From Pseudomonadota bacterium (GTDB taxonomy: Bacteria; Pseudomonadota; Gammaproteobacteria; Acidiferrobacterales; UBA6901), in contig DAHXOO010000015.1 in NCBI GenBank assembly GCA_027364845.1, forward strand, positions 1 through 55,341: DNA of 55,341 bases, in the 5' to 3' direction. A program made the translations under genes and the position numbers. Shown here one piece after another: positions 19,936 through 28,755 of the stretch; position 1 is the stretch's first letter; the number at the start of each line of letters is the position of its first letter. A model generated the notes under the pieces. The model did no database searches and had not been told where the DNA came from. It saw only the letters and a list, made by a program, of their open reading frames with translations.

Positions 19936-21324
19936 TCAGATCACTTTGGAGAAGCGCTGTTCCTTCTGCGCGCGCAGGTAGCGGTCGAAGATCATACAGA
20001 TGTTCCTGATAAGCAGCTTGCCAGAAGGCGAGACACGAATGGAATGCGGATCAATCACCAGCAGGCCATCGTGCTGCATGGACTGGAGCTCCGCCAGCTC
20101 AAGCGCGAAGTAGTCCAGAAAGCGGATGGCAAACCGCTCGCTGAGCGCATCTAAGTCGAGCTCGAAGTGACAGATCAGCCTGGTAATGACCTCCCGCCGC
20201 AGCAGGTCATCCTGGCTCAGTTCCGTGCCACGCATCACGGGAAGTCGCTCTGCGTCGAGCCGGGAATAGTAATCGTCCAGCGTGCGCACGTTCTGGCTGT
20301 AGCTTCCCCCGATCTTTCCAATCGCGCTGACTCCCAGGCCTACGAGATCGCAATCAGCATGAGTGGAGTAGCCCTGGAAGTTGCGATAGAGAGTGCCATT
20401 GCGCTGGGCGATCGCGAGTTCGTCATCCGGGCGTGCGAAATGATCCATGCCTATGTACACGTAGCCAGCCGCACCCAGCGTGTCGATGGTGAGCTGCAGA
20501 ATATCGAGTTTTACTGCTGCGCTTGGCAGCTCCCCGACGTTGATGCGCCGCTGCGGCTTAAATAGTTCCGGAAGATGGGCGTAGTTGAACACCGACAAGC
20601 GTTCCGGACCAACAGCAATGACCCGATCGAGCGTACGGGCAAAGCTCTCTGTGCTTTGATGTGGAAGCCCGTATATCAGGTCGATGTTGACCGAACGAAA
20701 TCCGTGCTGCCGTGCGGCATCCAGTACAGCGACCGTCTCCTGCTCGGACTGTACACGGTTGACCGCCTTCTGCACCACCGGGTCGAAATCCTGCACCCCG
20801 AGGCTGATACGATTGAAACCAAGTTCGCGCAGCATGCGAATCGTTGGCTCACCGGCGGTACGCGGGTCGATCTCGATCGAATACTCTCCGCCATCATCGG
20901 TGCGCAGGCTGAAACATTCGCCCAGTGACGCCATGAGCGCGCGCATTTCGGTATGCGATATGAACGTCGGGGTGCCACCACCCCAGTGAAGCTGGTCCAC
21001 CCGCCGGGAGCGGTCGAACAATGCACCCTGGAGAGCGGTCTCGCGGAACAACCGCTGGAGATAAGGTGCCGCCCGCGAATGGTCCTTGGTGACCACCTTG
21101 TTGCACGCGCAGTAATAGCACACCGTGTCACAGAAAGGCAGGTGGACATAGAGTGACAGGGGCGACGCTGGATTGCCGGCATTGCTTCGTTCAGCCCAGG
21201 CGCGGTACTCCACCTCGCCGAACCCGCTATGGAATTGGACTGCCGTCGGATACGAGGTGTAGCGCGGCCCGGCCTTGTCGTAGCGGCGCAGCAGTTCGGG
21301 TTCAAATTTCAGAGAATGGTTCAT
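19936..21324 (-). CDS. hemN: oxygen-independent coproporphyrinogen III dehydrogenase
   Basis: Radical SAM enzyme that makes protoporphyrinogen IX without oxygen. 462 residues, the length of true HemN rather than the shorter HemW. The cluster motif is LPFCDTVCYYCACNK (C-x3-C-x2-C-x-C), which is diagnostic for HemN because of the extra Cys. GGGTPTFI, SIEIDPRTAGE and RISLGVQDFDPVVQKAVNR follow in order, and the C-terminal part contains QGYSTHADCDLVGLGVSAIG. It fits the anaerobic theme with fnr and ubiTUV. A TTGAT half-site near 21388 lacks a proper second half, so FNR control of this gene is not shown. Confidence 0.95.
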   Translation of the reverse strand: MNHSLKFEPELLRRYDKAGPRYTSYPTAVQFHSGFGEVEYRAWAERSNAGNPASPLSLYVHLPFCDTVCYYCACNKVVTKDHSRAAPYLQRLFRETALQGALFDRSRRVDQLHWGGGTPTFISHTEMRALMASLGECFSLRTDDGGEYSIEIDPRTAGEPTIRMLRELGFNRISLGVQDFDPVVQKAVNRVQSEQETVAVLDAARQHGFRSVNIDLIYGLPHQSTESFARTLDRVIAVGPERLSVFNYAHLPELFKPQRRINVGELPSAAVKLDILQLTIDTLGAAGYVYIGMDHFARPDDELAIAQRNGTLYRNFQGYSTHADCDLVGLGVSAIGKIGGSYSQNVRTLDDYYSRLDAERLPVMRGTELSQDDLLRREVITRLICHFELDLDALSERFAIRFLDYFALELAELQSMQHDGLLVIDPHSIRVSPSGKLLIRNICMIFDRYLRAQKEQRFSKVI

Positions 21325-21905
21325 AAAATGGCCTTCGGGGAACCGGCATTGCGGTCAAGCCCATGGCGGTCGATCCATGCATGCCAAAACTTGATTTCTA
21401 TGACATCCTCCCTTTTCCTGCAGCGAGGAGATTCCTGCGCACTGCTCACGACCTTGCGCGGAGCATCCGCCGGGTCCCGCCATGCGGTCCCCACCGCGGC
21501 ACAGTGCGGCAGAGAAGACTGGTTGAGAGTATATCAGTCCGCAAACGCGGCGCTATCCTTCCCGACCCGCCACGGCTGGACAAAAAGCACGCTATGAACA
21601 AGTCCACCATCCCTTATGAAAGACGAGGCAACGCCTGGAATCTATATAACAAGTTGAATATATTACATATTGTCATCGCGTGCTGCCGATCATGCGCATT
21701 CCAGCTTGGCCCATCCTAAAGAGACCGACGGCAGCAGCTCTTGCGCCCGCGCCATGCAACCCGGGCGGCCCGATCGCTACCAGGCAACACAGCTAAAGAG
21801 GCTGTCCGGTCGACTTCCGCCTCTAGGCGCCCCGATTTGCCGGACGGGGCGAAACGGGACCGCGTGGACCACGAATCATGGGCGGCGGCGCGATCCTTGG
21901 TTTCG
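21325..21905. other. intergenic region between divergent hemN and ubiT
   Basis: About 580 bp without a supported gene. It contains an AT-rich island at 21640-21680 and a half FNR site (TTGAT) at about 21388. The hemN promoter is expected here. Confidence 0.4.
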
Positions 21906-21919
21906 TTGACGCCGATCAA
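21906..21919 (+). promoter_or_regulatory. FNR/DNR-type box upstream of ubiT
   Basis: TTGAC-GCCG-ATCAA. A -10-like TATCAT lies at 21942-21947, so a start site near 21954 would put the box centre at -41.5, exactly class II geometry. The ubiT ATG is at 21987. Confidence 0.75.
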
Positions 21920-21986
21920 TCGTGCATCTGCCATTCCCAGGTATCATCGCATAAGCGACTGTTACGTAACCGTCAGGAATTCTCTT

Positions 21987-22490
21987 ATGCGTCTTCCAGT
22001 TCAACCCATCCTGTTCGGTCTGCGCCTGATGCCCGAAGCGATCCATGCGCAGGTCGTCGCACGAATTCTCACCCGGCTGTTGCGAGGCCAGGGGATCGAG
22101 CGGCGGTTGCCCGAGCTCACGGGGAAACGCGTCGACATCGAGATCTCCGACGTTCCCTGCACACTGAGACTGCGCGTGGCCGGGTCCCAGATCCATGCCG
22201 CTGCGCAACAGCACTCCGCCTGCGACGTACGCATACGGGGAACGCTTGCGGACTACTGGAAACTTGCCACCCGCGCCGAAGATCCGGACACGCTGTTCTT
22301 TGCTCGCCGCCTGTGCCTGGAAGGAGACACGGAAACCGCCCTCTACATCAAGAACCTGCTGGACGCGCTGGAATTCGACTGGCAGGCCCATGCGGTCTCT
22401 GTTCTGGGTCCACGCGCGGGACTGGCAATGAGCAGCTTGGTCCGCAATTTCACGGCCTCTGGCTCGGTAGCTACGCGCAAGCCCAGGTAA
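21987..22490 (+). CDS. ubiT: UbiT, SCP2-domain lipid carrier for O2-independent ubiquinone synthesis
   Basis: 167 residues with a sterol-carrier-protein-2 fold that binds polyprenyl intermediates; in E. coli UbiT with UbiU and UbiV replaces the O2-dependent hydroxylases. Visible: an N-terminal hydrophobic helix region PILFGLRLMPEAIHAQVVA, then RLPELTGKRVDIEISDV, the DVRIRGTLADYWKLATR segment and the characteristic EGDTETALYIKNLLDALEFDW. The ATG at 21987 follows AGGAA; the upstream extension of the frame looks non-coding and would cross the FNR box. It converges with the operon that holds ubiU and ubiV, stops facing each other 88 bp apart. Confidence 0.92.
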   Translation: MRLPVQPILFGLRLMPEAIHAQVVARILTRLLRGQGIERRLPELTGKRVDIEISDVPCTLRLRVAGSQIHAAAQQHSACDVRIRGTLADYWKLATRAEDPDTLFFARRLCLEGDTETALYIKNLLDALEFDWQAHAVSVLGPRAGLAMSSLVRNFTASGSVATRKPR

Positions 22491-22578
22491 CGGCAGAATT
22501 CCTGGACACGCCGGATACCGCCTGCGGGGACAGCAAATCGGCCATACGACCAGATCTGGTGCAGTCGCCGGGTTGGGA

Positions 22579-24135
22579 TCAGGACTTTCTGCTTTTGGGT
22601 GACGGTATCCGGGCCGTCACCTTTCGCACCAGTTCGATATTCAGCTGCGACTGCGCCTGGAAGGTTCCGGCGTACGCAAGACCCTCCTGACGCAACTCGT
22701 AACAGTTCGATCCACTGATGTCCATCAGAACTGCCGGGATGCCGGCTTCGTCAAAAGCCACACGGCGCTTAAGATAGAAATTTCCGCAGCACATGCCTAT
22801 ATAGGCTGCCGTGCGTTCGTCACGCATGCGATCCAATGTCTGGCACAGGTGTTCGTAATTGTTGATCGAAATCACCTGCATCCCGCGCTCGCGCGCTAAC
22901 CGGTATGCCTCGCCGACTTCGCAGCGGCCGCACTCAGTGCACCCGTCACGGTTGCGCCATTTGCACCACAGCGGTTTGGCGCAATACGGAACCAACATGA
23001 CCGTGGCTTGCGACAGGATATCGTCCAGTCCCTGGTCGCGTCTCGGGCTATGCACCATGAGCATATTGGCTGCGGCGGTCTCCACTCCAAGGTCCGCTTG
23101 CTCGCGCTGGCGGTTAACCGCCAGCTGCAGTACGTAGCCGAGATCCTGGGCGGTCGCCCCGACGATCTCCCAGTCCAACCCCTGGAGAAATTGCTCCAGG
23201 CGGCTGTTGAGCTGCCCAGTATTCTGTGCTGTAAGAGTGCGCTCAAGCCGATGGAGAAGATCCGGCGGACGCATGTGGATGCTTCCTGAAATATGTACAT
23301 TTTTAATCACCGCGCCATTACTGCCCAAAGTAACTGCCGCATGCAAAACTCCACCGGCGGTGCAATGGAACGCGCGAAACGTGTCGATCGGCATCGACCA
23401 CTCCATGACATCCGGGCATACGGGATGATTGGTATCCCTGACTGGCGCCACACTCGACGAAGGCACAAGGCTAACGCCTAGCATCACGCCCAGCGCGTGT
23501 GCGATGCGGGACTCAATCTCTTCGAGCATCGGAATCTTCCCGAGCTGTTCACGCAGCGTAGTAAAACGCTCGCGCGCGCTGCGCATGCCTTTGGCGGAAA
23601 GCTTTTCGGTTGGCACCCGTAGCGCTTTGAGCATCGTCTCGACATCCACGTCGAGCAGCAGGCTCCCTTGGAACAACAGGCCTTGGCCGTCATCAGCGAG
23701 GAAACCGCAAGCGATCTTGCGGCCGCCGACTTCGATGTCATTGAAAGCTTTGAATACCGCCTCTATGCCCAGACCGCGCAGGGTCTTCACCAGCGTACTG
23801 CAAAACCGCTCCAGCGCTGCCTGCAGGGTTTCTCCAGCGTCGCGGCCACATGCCGACGGCATAGTCAGGCTCCAGCACAGCTGGCCATTGTCCAGATACA
23901 ACGCGCTACCGCCGGTCAGACGTCTATCGACTTCGATTCCGCGCTGGGCACAATATTCAAGCCGCACGACGCGTTCGACGTCCTCGTGCGCACCCATGAT
24001 CACGCTTGGCGTAAATCGGTAAAACCGCAGCTGCCCAACCGCTGCGGCGGCGGCATAGGCATAACGGTCCAAGCTGCGGTTGGCGCGACCGGACAGGATC
24101 CCACTGTCCTGCCATGTCCATTCCGCGGTGGTCAC
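22579..24135 (-). CDS. lipoate-protein ligase-like domain fused to DUF116
   Basis: 518 residues. Residues about 25-230 form an LplA-type ligase: TPSVIMGAHE, RRLTGGSALYLDNGQLCWSL and the lysine loop GGRKIACGF with GLLFQGSLLLDVD. A short accessory domain follows (about 255-345). The last 150 residues match DUF116, with a cysteine-rich motif (YCAKPLWC then CTECGRC, residues about 385-405), MCCGNFY and SNCYEL, likely metal or Fe-S ligands. The GTG start at 24135 overlaps the ubiV stop (GTGA), so translation is coupled. Known ligases attach lipoate or octanoate to carrier proteins; the substrate of this fusion and the role of DUF116 are unknown. Its place at the end of an FNR-box operon with ubiUV is the main clue. 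Confidence 0.87.
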   Translation of the reverse strand: MTTAEWTWQDSGILSGRANRSLDRYAYAAAAAVGQLRFYRFTPSVIMGAHEDVERVVRLEYCAQRGIEVDRRLTGGSALYLDNGQLCWSLTMPSACGRDAGETLQAALERFCSTLVKTLRGLGIEAVFKAFNDIEVGGRKIACGFLADDGQGLLFQGSLLLDVDVETMLKALRVPTEKLSAKGMRSARERFTTLREQLGKIPMLEEIESRIAHALGVMLGVSLVPSSSVAPVRDTNHPVCPDVMEWSMPIDTFRAFHCTAGGVLHAAVTLGSNGAVIKNVHISGSIHMRPPDLLHRLERTLTAQNTGQLNSRLEQFLQGLDWEIVGATAQDLGYVLQLAVNRQREQADLGVETAAANMLMVHSPRRDQGLDDILSQATVMLVPYCAKPLWCKWRNRDGCTECGRCEVGEAYRLARERGMQVISINNYEHLCQTLDRMRDERTAAYIGMCCGNFYLKRRVAFDEAGIPAVLMDISGSNCYELRQEGLAYAGTFQAQSQLNIELVRKVTARIPSPKSRKS

Positions 24136-25031
24136 GGGTCGAATTCTGTCAGCCAGTCCATTCCAGCCACACCGTGCCAGTAGCCATTGCACGGACCTGT
24201 CGACGCTGAGGCTTCGAGCGCACGCGCGGCCTCATCCGGATCGACCCGTCCGTCTATTGCGCGCCGAAACCAGTCGATTACGGTTTCCATGCCACGTGAC
24301 TGAGGCGAAAGGCGCAGCACGTCGACTTCAATCGCCCGCAGCGTCGGGAGTTCGCGCACGAGATTGGCTGTGGAGCCTGACTGCACTTGTATGCCGTTCA
24401 ATGCAAGAAACTGTAGCCCGTCGCGGGTTTCCAGTTCCATTCCATCGGGGTAGTCGGCGCAGCGGAACTGGCAGTCGTCCTTCGGCAGACCATGGGCACG
24501 TGCGGTGAAACAGCGCGCGGAAAAGGCAAGCGGCAAGCGACCGAACGCAAACACCTCAGTCTCCATGCCTTTCGGGCGCATGGCCTGCAGTTCCGTCACC
24601 GCCTCACGACCGAGCTCAAGTGGCGGCACCCAGCGACAGGCCCCCAGGTCAGAAAACAGCCGCAGCGTTTCACCGTTGTAAATATTGATGTGTGGACCGA
24701 CCACAAAACGCTCGCGGCCGCAAAGCATGTTTACCGCCGCCATATCGTTGGCCTCGACCCGGTAGCGGCCATTTTCCACAATATGCCGCATGCGGCTGAG
24801 CTCGGAAGCTGCCTCGACCAGTACCAGCGTCGATAGCACCACCTCCTTGCCGCAAGCGGCAAGACGGCCGGCGATATCCAGCCAATCTGTCGCATTCAAG
24901 GCACGGCGCTTGGCGCAAACCACCTCTCCTAGATATACGATGTCTACAGGCGCCACGGCAATACGCGCATAGAACTGCATCACGGTGTCCCGGTCCCAGA
25001 AGTACTGAATTGGCCCTAACGACAGTTTCAC
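24132..25031 (-). CDS. ubiV: UbiV, U32-family partner of UbiU
   Basis: 299 residues. With UbiU it forms a [4Fe-4S] complex that hydroxylates the ubiquinone ring without O2. The four expected cluster cysteines are visible: GEVVCAKRR near residue 38, then ARCFTARAHG, and DDCQFRC (C-x3-C). Other family features are the start KLSLGPIQYFW and FVVGPHINIYN. The start is the GTG at 25031; longer versions of the frame back to 25406 overlap ubiU and are low-complexity. The gap to ubiU is 59 bp and the stop overlaps the lipoate-ligase start. Confidence 0.94.
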   Translation of the reverse strand: MKLSLGPIQYFWDRDTVMQFYARIAVAPVDIVYLGEVVCAKRRALNATDWLDIAGRLAACGKEVVLSTLVLVEAASELSRMRHIVENGRYRVEANDMAAVNMLCGRERFVVGPHINIYNGETLRLFSDLGACRWVPPLELGREAVTELQAMRPKGMETEVFAFGRLPLAFSARCFTARAHGLPKDDCQFRCADYPDGMELETRDGLQFLALNGIQVQSGSTANLVRELPTLRAIEVDVLRLSPQSRGMETVIDWFRRAIDGRVDPDEAARALEASASTGPCNGYWHGVAGMDWLTEFDP

Positions 25032-25090
25032 AGAACCCCCGCGGTGTCGCCGACCGGTGCGGATAATGGCAGCGCTGTCACGGTTGGCGG

Positions 25091-26110
25091 CTACTGCCAC
25101 GCACGATCGATGGCGCCTAGCGTATGCTGTCGGCCCTCGGCGAGGCGGTCCAGTTCGGCGACCCATTCCGGGCGCGGCACATAGCCCGAAGGATCGCGCA
25201 TGCACGCATCCAGCGCCGCACGTAACACACGCGTGACCTGGGCTACGTAGGCCGGGCTGCGCTGACGCCCCTCGACCTTGACTGCTGAGATGCCGGATCG
25301 CAGCAGATCCGGCAGGATCCCGAGGACGTTCAGACTGGTGGGTTCCTCCAAGGCATAGGCAGGCGACACATCCGGCACCCCCCGGACTATGAACCGGCCT
25401 TTGCACAAAGTCGGGTAACCGGCGCTCTCGCCCGGGGCATAGACGTCGATGAGCACGCCGTTCAATCGCGACTGACGGCTACTTCCAGATTCCTCCCAGC
25501 GCACTGCCTTCGCCGGTGAGCAGACACCACAAGTATTGGGCGACTCGCCGGTAACATAGGACGACAGGGCACAGCGTCCCTCGACCATAACGCACAGGCT
25601 TCCGAACCCAAAGACTTCGACCTCCACCGGCGTATTGCTGATCACATATCGCACTTGGTTGAGCGACAGTACGCGTGGCAGAACGACGCGCTGCACGCCA
25701 AACTGGCGCGCATAGAAACTGATGGCTTCTGGGTTGGTAGCTGACCCCTGAACCGACAAGTGAAGCCGCAGCGCCGGGTGCCGCTCGCGGCAATAATGCA
25801 TCAATCCCGGATCAGCGAGGATTACCGCGTCTACACCTAGATCCGCTGCAGCGTCCGCCGCACGCGTCCAGTCGCTCCACTGGCCGACGCGTGCGTAGGT
25901 ATTTAGCGCAAGAAACACGCGTGCGCCACGTTCATGCGCATACTGAATGCCGCGGCGCATCTCGCTGTCGTCAAAATTCAGCCCGGGGAAGTTACGCGCA
26001 TTGGTGGCATTGCGGAACCCGAGATACACGGCATCGGCACCGTGATCGACCGCTACCTTCAGGGCCGGCAGGCTGCCGGCGGGACAGACAAGCTCGATCC
26101 TGCGGTTCAA
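25091..26110 (-). CDS. ubiU: UbiU, U32-family ubiquinone hydroxylation protein
   Basis: 339 residues. U32 peptidase-like [4Fe-4S] protein of the O2-independent ubiquinone pathway. ELVCPAGSLPALKVAVDHGADAVYLG is the family N-terminus (here shown across residues 6-31), TNARNFPGLNF follows, and the cluster cysteines fall in SLCVMVEGRC, NTCGVC and TLCKGRF. I choose the TTG at 26110: it overlaps the yhcC stop (TTGA) and has GGAGG at proper spacing, and it gives the usual N-terminus; a GTG at 26134 is the alternative. It is the third gene of the minus-strand operon. Confidence 0.94.
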   Translation of the reverse strand: MNRRIELVCPAGSLPALKVAVDHGADAVYLGFRNATNARNFPGLNFDDSEMRRGIQYAHERGARVFLALNTYARVGQWSDWTRAADAAADLGVDAVILADPGLMHYCRERHPALRLHLSVQGSATNPEAISFYARQFGVQRVVLPRVLSLNQVRYVISNTPVEVEVFGFGSLCVMVEGRCALSSYVTGESPNTCGVCSPAKAVRWEESGSSRQSRLNGVLIDVYAPGESAGYPTLCKGRFIVRGVPDVSPAYALEEPTSLNVLGILPDLLRSGISAVKVEGRQRSPAYVAQVTRVLRAALDACMRDPSGYVPRPEWVAELDRLAEGRQHTLGAIDRAWQ

Positions 26111-27063
26111 TTCACCAAACCTCCGGCGACGCACTCGAGCGCAGAGTGGCGGAGCGTGCTACCTTGCGAGGAACCACGGCGCCTTAATGTCGCCTCGATG
26201 CCGTTCAACACCCGCCATTTGTGACCGCACCAGGAAGGCGCAAGCAGGATACCCGGTGCGGCCGTGCCTGTGACACGGTGAAATATCACGTCCACCGGCG
26301 TCATCTCGATTAGGTCGGCGGCAAGCTCTATGTATTCGTCCTCGGCAAGCGGACGGTATTCACCGCGGCGCCAGTCATTGGCAAGCTGTGTGCCCTTCAC
26401 CACATGCAGCGGATGCAGTTTCAACCCATCCACACCCTGATCCAGGACGCGCGCAAGCGTCGTTCTGTTGTGGGCAGCGTTCTCGCCCGGCAGACCCAGA
26501 ATCAGATGGGTGCAAACCGGCATACCGCGCGAACGTGCTGCATGGACAGCAGCACGGTACTCGGAATAACCATGGCCACGATTCACGCGCCGCAGAGTTG
26601 CGTCGAAACTCGACTGCAACCCCAGCTCCAGCCACACCTCGAAACCGGCGTCGCGGTAACTTTGCAGCAGGTCAAGCACCTCATCTGACACACAGTCCGG
26701 TCGCGTCCCGACAGACATCCCTATCACTCCAGGCTGCGCCAGCGCTTCGTCATAAAGCGCCCGCAACCGGCTGATGCCGGCATAAGTATTGGTATATGCC
26801 TGGAAATAGGCGAGGACATGCCGTGCCCCGGTGCGGCGCGCGACAACGGCACGGCCGGCCGCGATCTGCCGAGCGATCGATACCGGCTGGCGCCCATTCG
26901 GACTGAAGGATACGTTGTTGCAGAAGGTGCACCCGCCACGACCGATACTGTCGTCGCGGTTGGGACAGGTAAAGCCCGCGTCGAGTGCAATCTTGTGCAC
27001 GCGCTCGCCATAGCGGCGCATCATGACCTGCCCGAAGGTTGTGATGTAATCCGACAAGGCCAT
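26107..27063 (-). CDS. yhcC: YhcC-like radical SAM protein (TIGR01212 family)
   Basis: 318 residues. Radical SAM motif CPNRDDSIGRGGCTFCNN (the C-x12-C-x2-C pattern of this family) near residue 33, then YFQAYTNTYAG near 100, GTRPDCVSDEVLDLL, EVWLELGLQSSFDATLRRVNRGH and HLILGLPGE. The biochemical function of YhcC is not established. It precedes ubiU with an overlapping stop/start and follows another radical SAM gene by 11 bp. Being locked into the same operon as ubiUV suggests an anaerobic role; that is inference. Confidence 0.88.
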   Translation of the reverse strand: MALSDYITTFGQVMMRRYGERVHKIALDAGFTCPNRDDSIGRGGCTFCNNVSFSPNGRQPVSIARQIAAGRAVVARRTGARHVLAYFQAYTNTYAGISRLRALYDEALAQPGVIGMSVGTRPDCVSDEVLDLLQSYRDAGFEVWLELGLQSSFDATLRRVNRGHGYSEYRAAVHAARSRGMPVCTHLILGLPGENAAHNRTTLARVLDQGVDGLKLHPLHVVKGTQLANDWRRGEYRPLAEDEYIELAADLIEMTPVDVIFHRVTGTAAPGILLAPSWCGHKWRVLNGIEATLRRRGSSQGSTLRHSALECVAGGLVN

Positions 27064-27074
27064 ACCGTCTGGAA

Positions 27075-27662
27075 CTATCCAACCTCGTCGAGAACGCGGC
27101 GACGGAACTTGACCCCGATGCCGGCCGCAATACTCGCGCAGGCATCGATGTCGACGCCCGGCAGCCCATCAATCGCGGTAAGCGTGACATCCGGCACGAA
27201 ATCATAGGCGCGCCGCGCGAAATCGAGCAGGGAATGGTAGGCCCCGGCGAGTTTTGGGCGGCAATAGCGGTTGTACAAGATCTCGTTTTGGGCGTTGAGC
27301 GATATCGACAGTGCGTCGATATTGTCTTCCAGGTCCGGGGTGACGTCTCTGCCATAGACCATGTTGGCAAGACCGTCGGTATTGATGCGGACGCGCCCGC
27401 CGCGTGCTCGCAGGCGCGATGCGATTTCCAGCGACGTGTAAAGACGCAAGGTTGGTTCCCCAAGGCCGCAAAACACGATTTCGCGATAACTTCGAGGGTC
27501 CCCTACCGCATCCAGTATCTCGTCCGCGGTTGGCTCGCGCCGCAGGCGCAGGGCATTGCCCTGGACGTCCCAGGCACCATTGAACTTGGGACAAAAACTG
27601 CACCGCAAGGTGCAGCGGTTGGTGATGTTGAGGTAACAGTTGCCGTGGAGGATATACGACAC
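27075..27662 (-). CDS. small radical SAM protein (TatD-associated type)
   Basis: About 195 residues from a GTG at 27662. It has the short layout of the TatD-associated radical SAM family: NCYLNITNRCTLRCSFCPKF (C-x3-C-x2-C) near residue 10, VFCGLGEPTLRLYTSLEIA and VRINTDGLANMVYGRDVTP. Substrate unknown. The open frame continues to 27833, but a FNR box (27742-27755) and a -10-like TAGATT (27713-27718, minus) imply transcription starts near 27707, so a start at 27662, with GAGG upstream, fits best; an ATG at 27707 would be leaderless. First gene of the operon with yhcC, ubiU, ubiV and the ligase fusion. Confidence 0.82.
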   Translation of the reverse strand: MSYILHGNCYLNITNRCTLRCSFCPKFNGAWDVQGNALRLRREPTADEILDAVGDPRSYREIVFCGLGEPTLRLYTSLEIASRLRARGGRVRINTDGLANMVYGRDVTPDLEDNIDALSISLNAQNEILYNRYCRPKLAGAYHSLLDFARRAYDFVPDVTLTAIDGLPGVDIDACASIAAGIGVKFRRRVLDEVG

Positions 27663-27741
27663 CACGCCGCCCGGAACCTCGAGACAAGATGAACGCTGGA
27701 TGCTCATACCGAAATCTAAAGGCAAACGGTAGTCGCCAGCC

Positions 27742-27755
27742 TTGACATACGTCAA
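27742..27755 (-). promoter_or_regulatory. FNR/DNR-type box upstream of the radical SAM-ubiUV operon
   Basis: TTGAC-ATAC-GTCAA, a perfect palindrome. On the minus strand a TAGATT hexamer at 27718-27713 and a start near 27707 would put the box centre at -41.5. Confidence 0.75.
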
Positions 27756-28231
27756 TGAAAGACGCTGGTCGAAGACTGGCGCGGCGAGCACACTGCACAA
27801 GCGCCGGCCGAGGGGTCGGCTGGCCGCCAACACCGGGGCTGGGGCGGCTGGATACCTTAAACCGCGACCGTCGCGCTCCGGATGGGATGATGCCCAAGGG
27901 TCACGGCAGATATGCCCAGAACCACTTCGCCGGGAAACCGGGCGGCCTTACCCCCGAAGCGCCCCAGCCGACCCGAGCCTTGCCGACAGGAACAGGCGTA
28001 ATTTCGGTTCAGGAATCAGCCTTCCGGCTCCTCCTTCAAGGCGCAAGGAAGCGCGGCCCCAGGGCCGCGGCAAGTGTTCGCACACTCACCCGACGTCCGT
28101 GCGGGCCAATACGTTCTTGCCCGCAGTCGGGGCGTGACAGGGCATGCCACCAGCATCGGGGCACATCCTGGCGAACCGATGATTAGCACGCGGACGATTA
28201 CAAAACGGCCAGGAATGGCGACACCGGGTCC
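27756..28231. other. intergenic region between the radical SAM operon and the dsrC-like gene
   Basis: About 475 bp with no supported gene. It holds a GC-rich palindrome at 28052-28069 (CGCGGCC/GGCCGCG) without a T-run. Both flanking genes are on the minus strand, so this is 3' of the dsrC-like gene and 5' of the operon. Confidence 0.4.
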
Positions 28232-28561
28232 TTAACCCGTACTCCATGCGCGCGGCCGTCGCATACCAGCAACTTTGCATGCCTGCTGCATGTATCCGTA
28301 GGGGAACAATCGGTAGAGTCGGTCTCGGCCTGACCCGCTGCCATATTTCTCATTGAGGAACTTGATCACAAAGCGCGCGTCGGCCGCAATATGGTGCTGC
28401 GTGAAGTACTCGCGCATGAAATTGAGCACCTCCCAGTGCTCCGATCCGAGGTTGATGTTTTCCCTTTTGGCTAGCTCCTCAGCGACGACGTCGTTCCAAT
28501 CGTCGGGATCAACGAGAAAGCCATCGTTGTCTGTAACAAGCTTAGTCGTCTGCACCTGCAT
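28232..28561 (-). CDS. DsrC/TusE-family sulfur-carrier-like protein, CysA-less
   Basis: 109 residues with the DsrC fold signature: DNDGFLVDPDDWN, HWEVLNFMREYF, RLYRLFPYGYMQQACKVAGM. In canonical DsrC two cysteines on the C-terminal arm (CysB in ACK and the penultimate CysA eleven residues later) carry the trisulfide. Here CysB is present, but the CysA position is Trp, in a tail ending RPRAWSTG. It therefore cannot make the canonical trisulfide and may act as a regulator or a single-Cys carrier (inference). It is divergent from nsrR and has AGGAG before its ATG. Confidence 0.88.
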   Translation of the reverse strand: MQVQTTKLVTDNDGFLVDPDDWNDVVAEELAKRENINLGSEHWEVLNFMREYFTQHHIAADARFVIKFLNEKYGSGSGRDRLYRLFPYGYMQQACKVAGMRRPRAWSTG

Positions 28562-28682
28562 AGCGGTCGTGTCTCCTCAAAGAAGTAGCCTGATAATTGC
28601 CCCACAGCCGTTACCACGGCAAGCGGGACAGGCCCCGACGCACCTTATCGGTACGCCACAACGGACAGATTTAAAGATATAT

Positions 28683-28755
28683 ATATGTACATATTTCATT
28701 TAACATGGCACCATATCATAATCAATATCTCTGATGCCTCTTTAATATCTCTGAT
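28683..28755 (+). promoter_or_regulatory. candidate operator/promoter region of nsrR
   Basis: Contains the palindrome ATATGTACATAT (28683-28694) and two identical copies of AATATCTCTGAT at 28724-28735 and 28744-28755, exactly 20 bp apart (two helical turns), ending 13 bp before the nsrR start. The repeats could be binding sites for NsrR or another regulator. Confidence 0.45.

Noticed and set aside
21386-21402. TTGAT-TTCT-ATGAC as an FNR box for hemN
   Set aside because: Only the left half matches; the right half has 3 of 5 bases.
21878-22690. 270-codon plus-strand frame over ubiT
   Set aside because: Overlaps ubiT in another frame and shows no domain.
25032-25406. N-terminal extension of ubiV
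   Set aside because: Overlaps ubiU in another frame, and the family N-terminus starts at the GTG at 25031.
28052-28069. GC-rich palindrome as terminator of the dsrC-like gene
   Set aside because: No T-run and about 160 bp from the stop; could be chance in GC-rich DNA.
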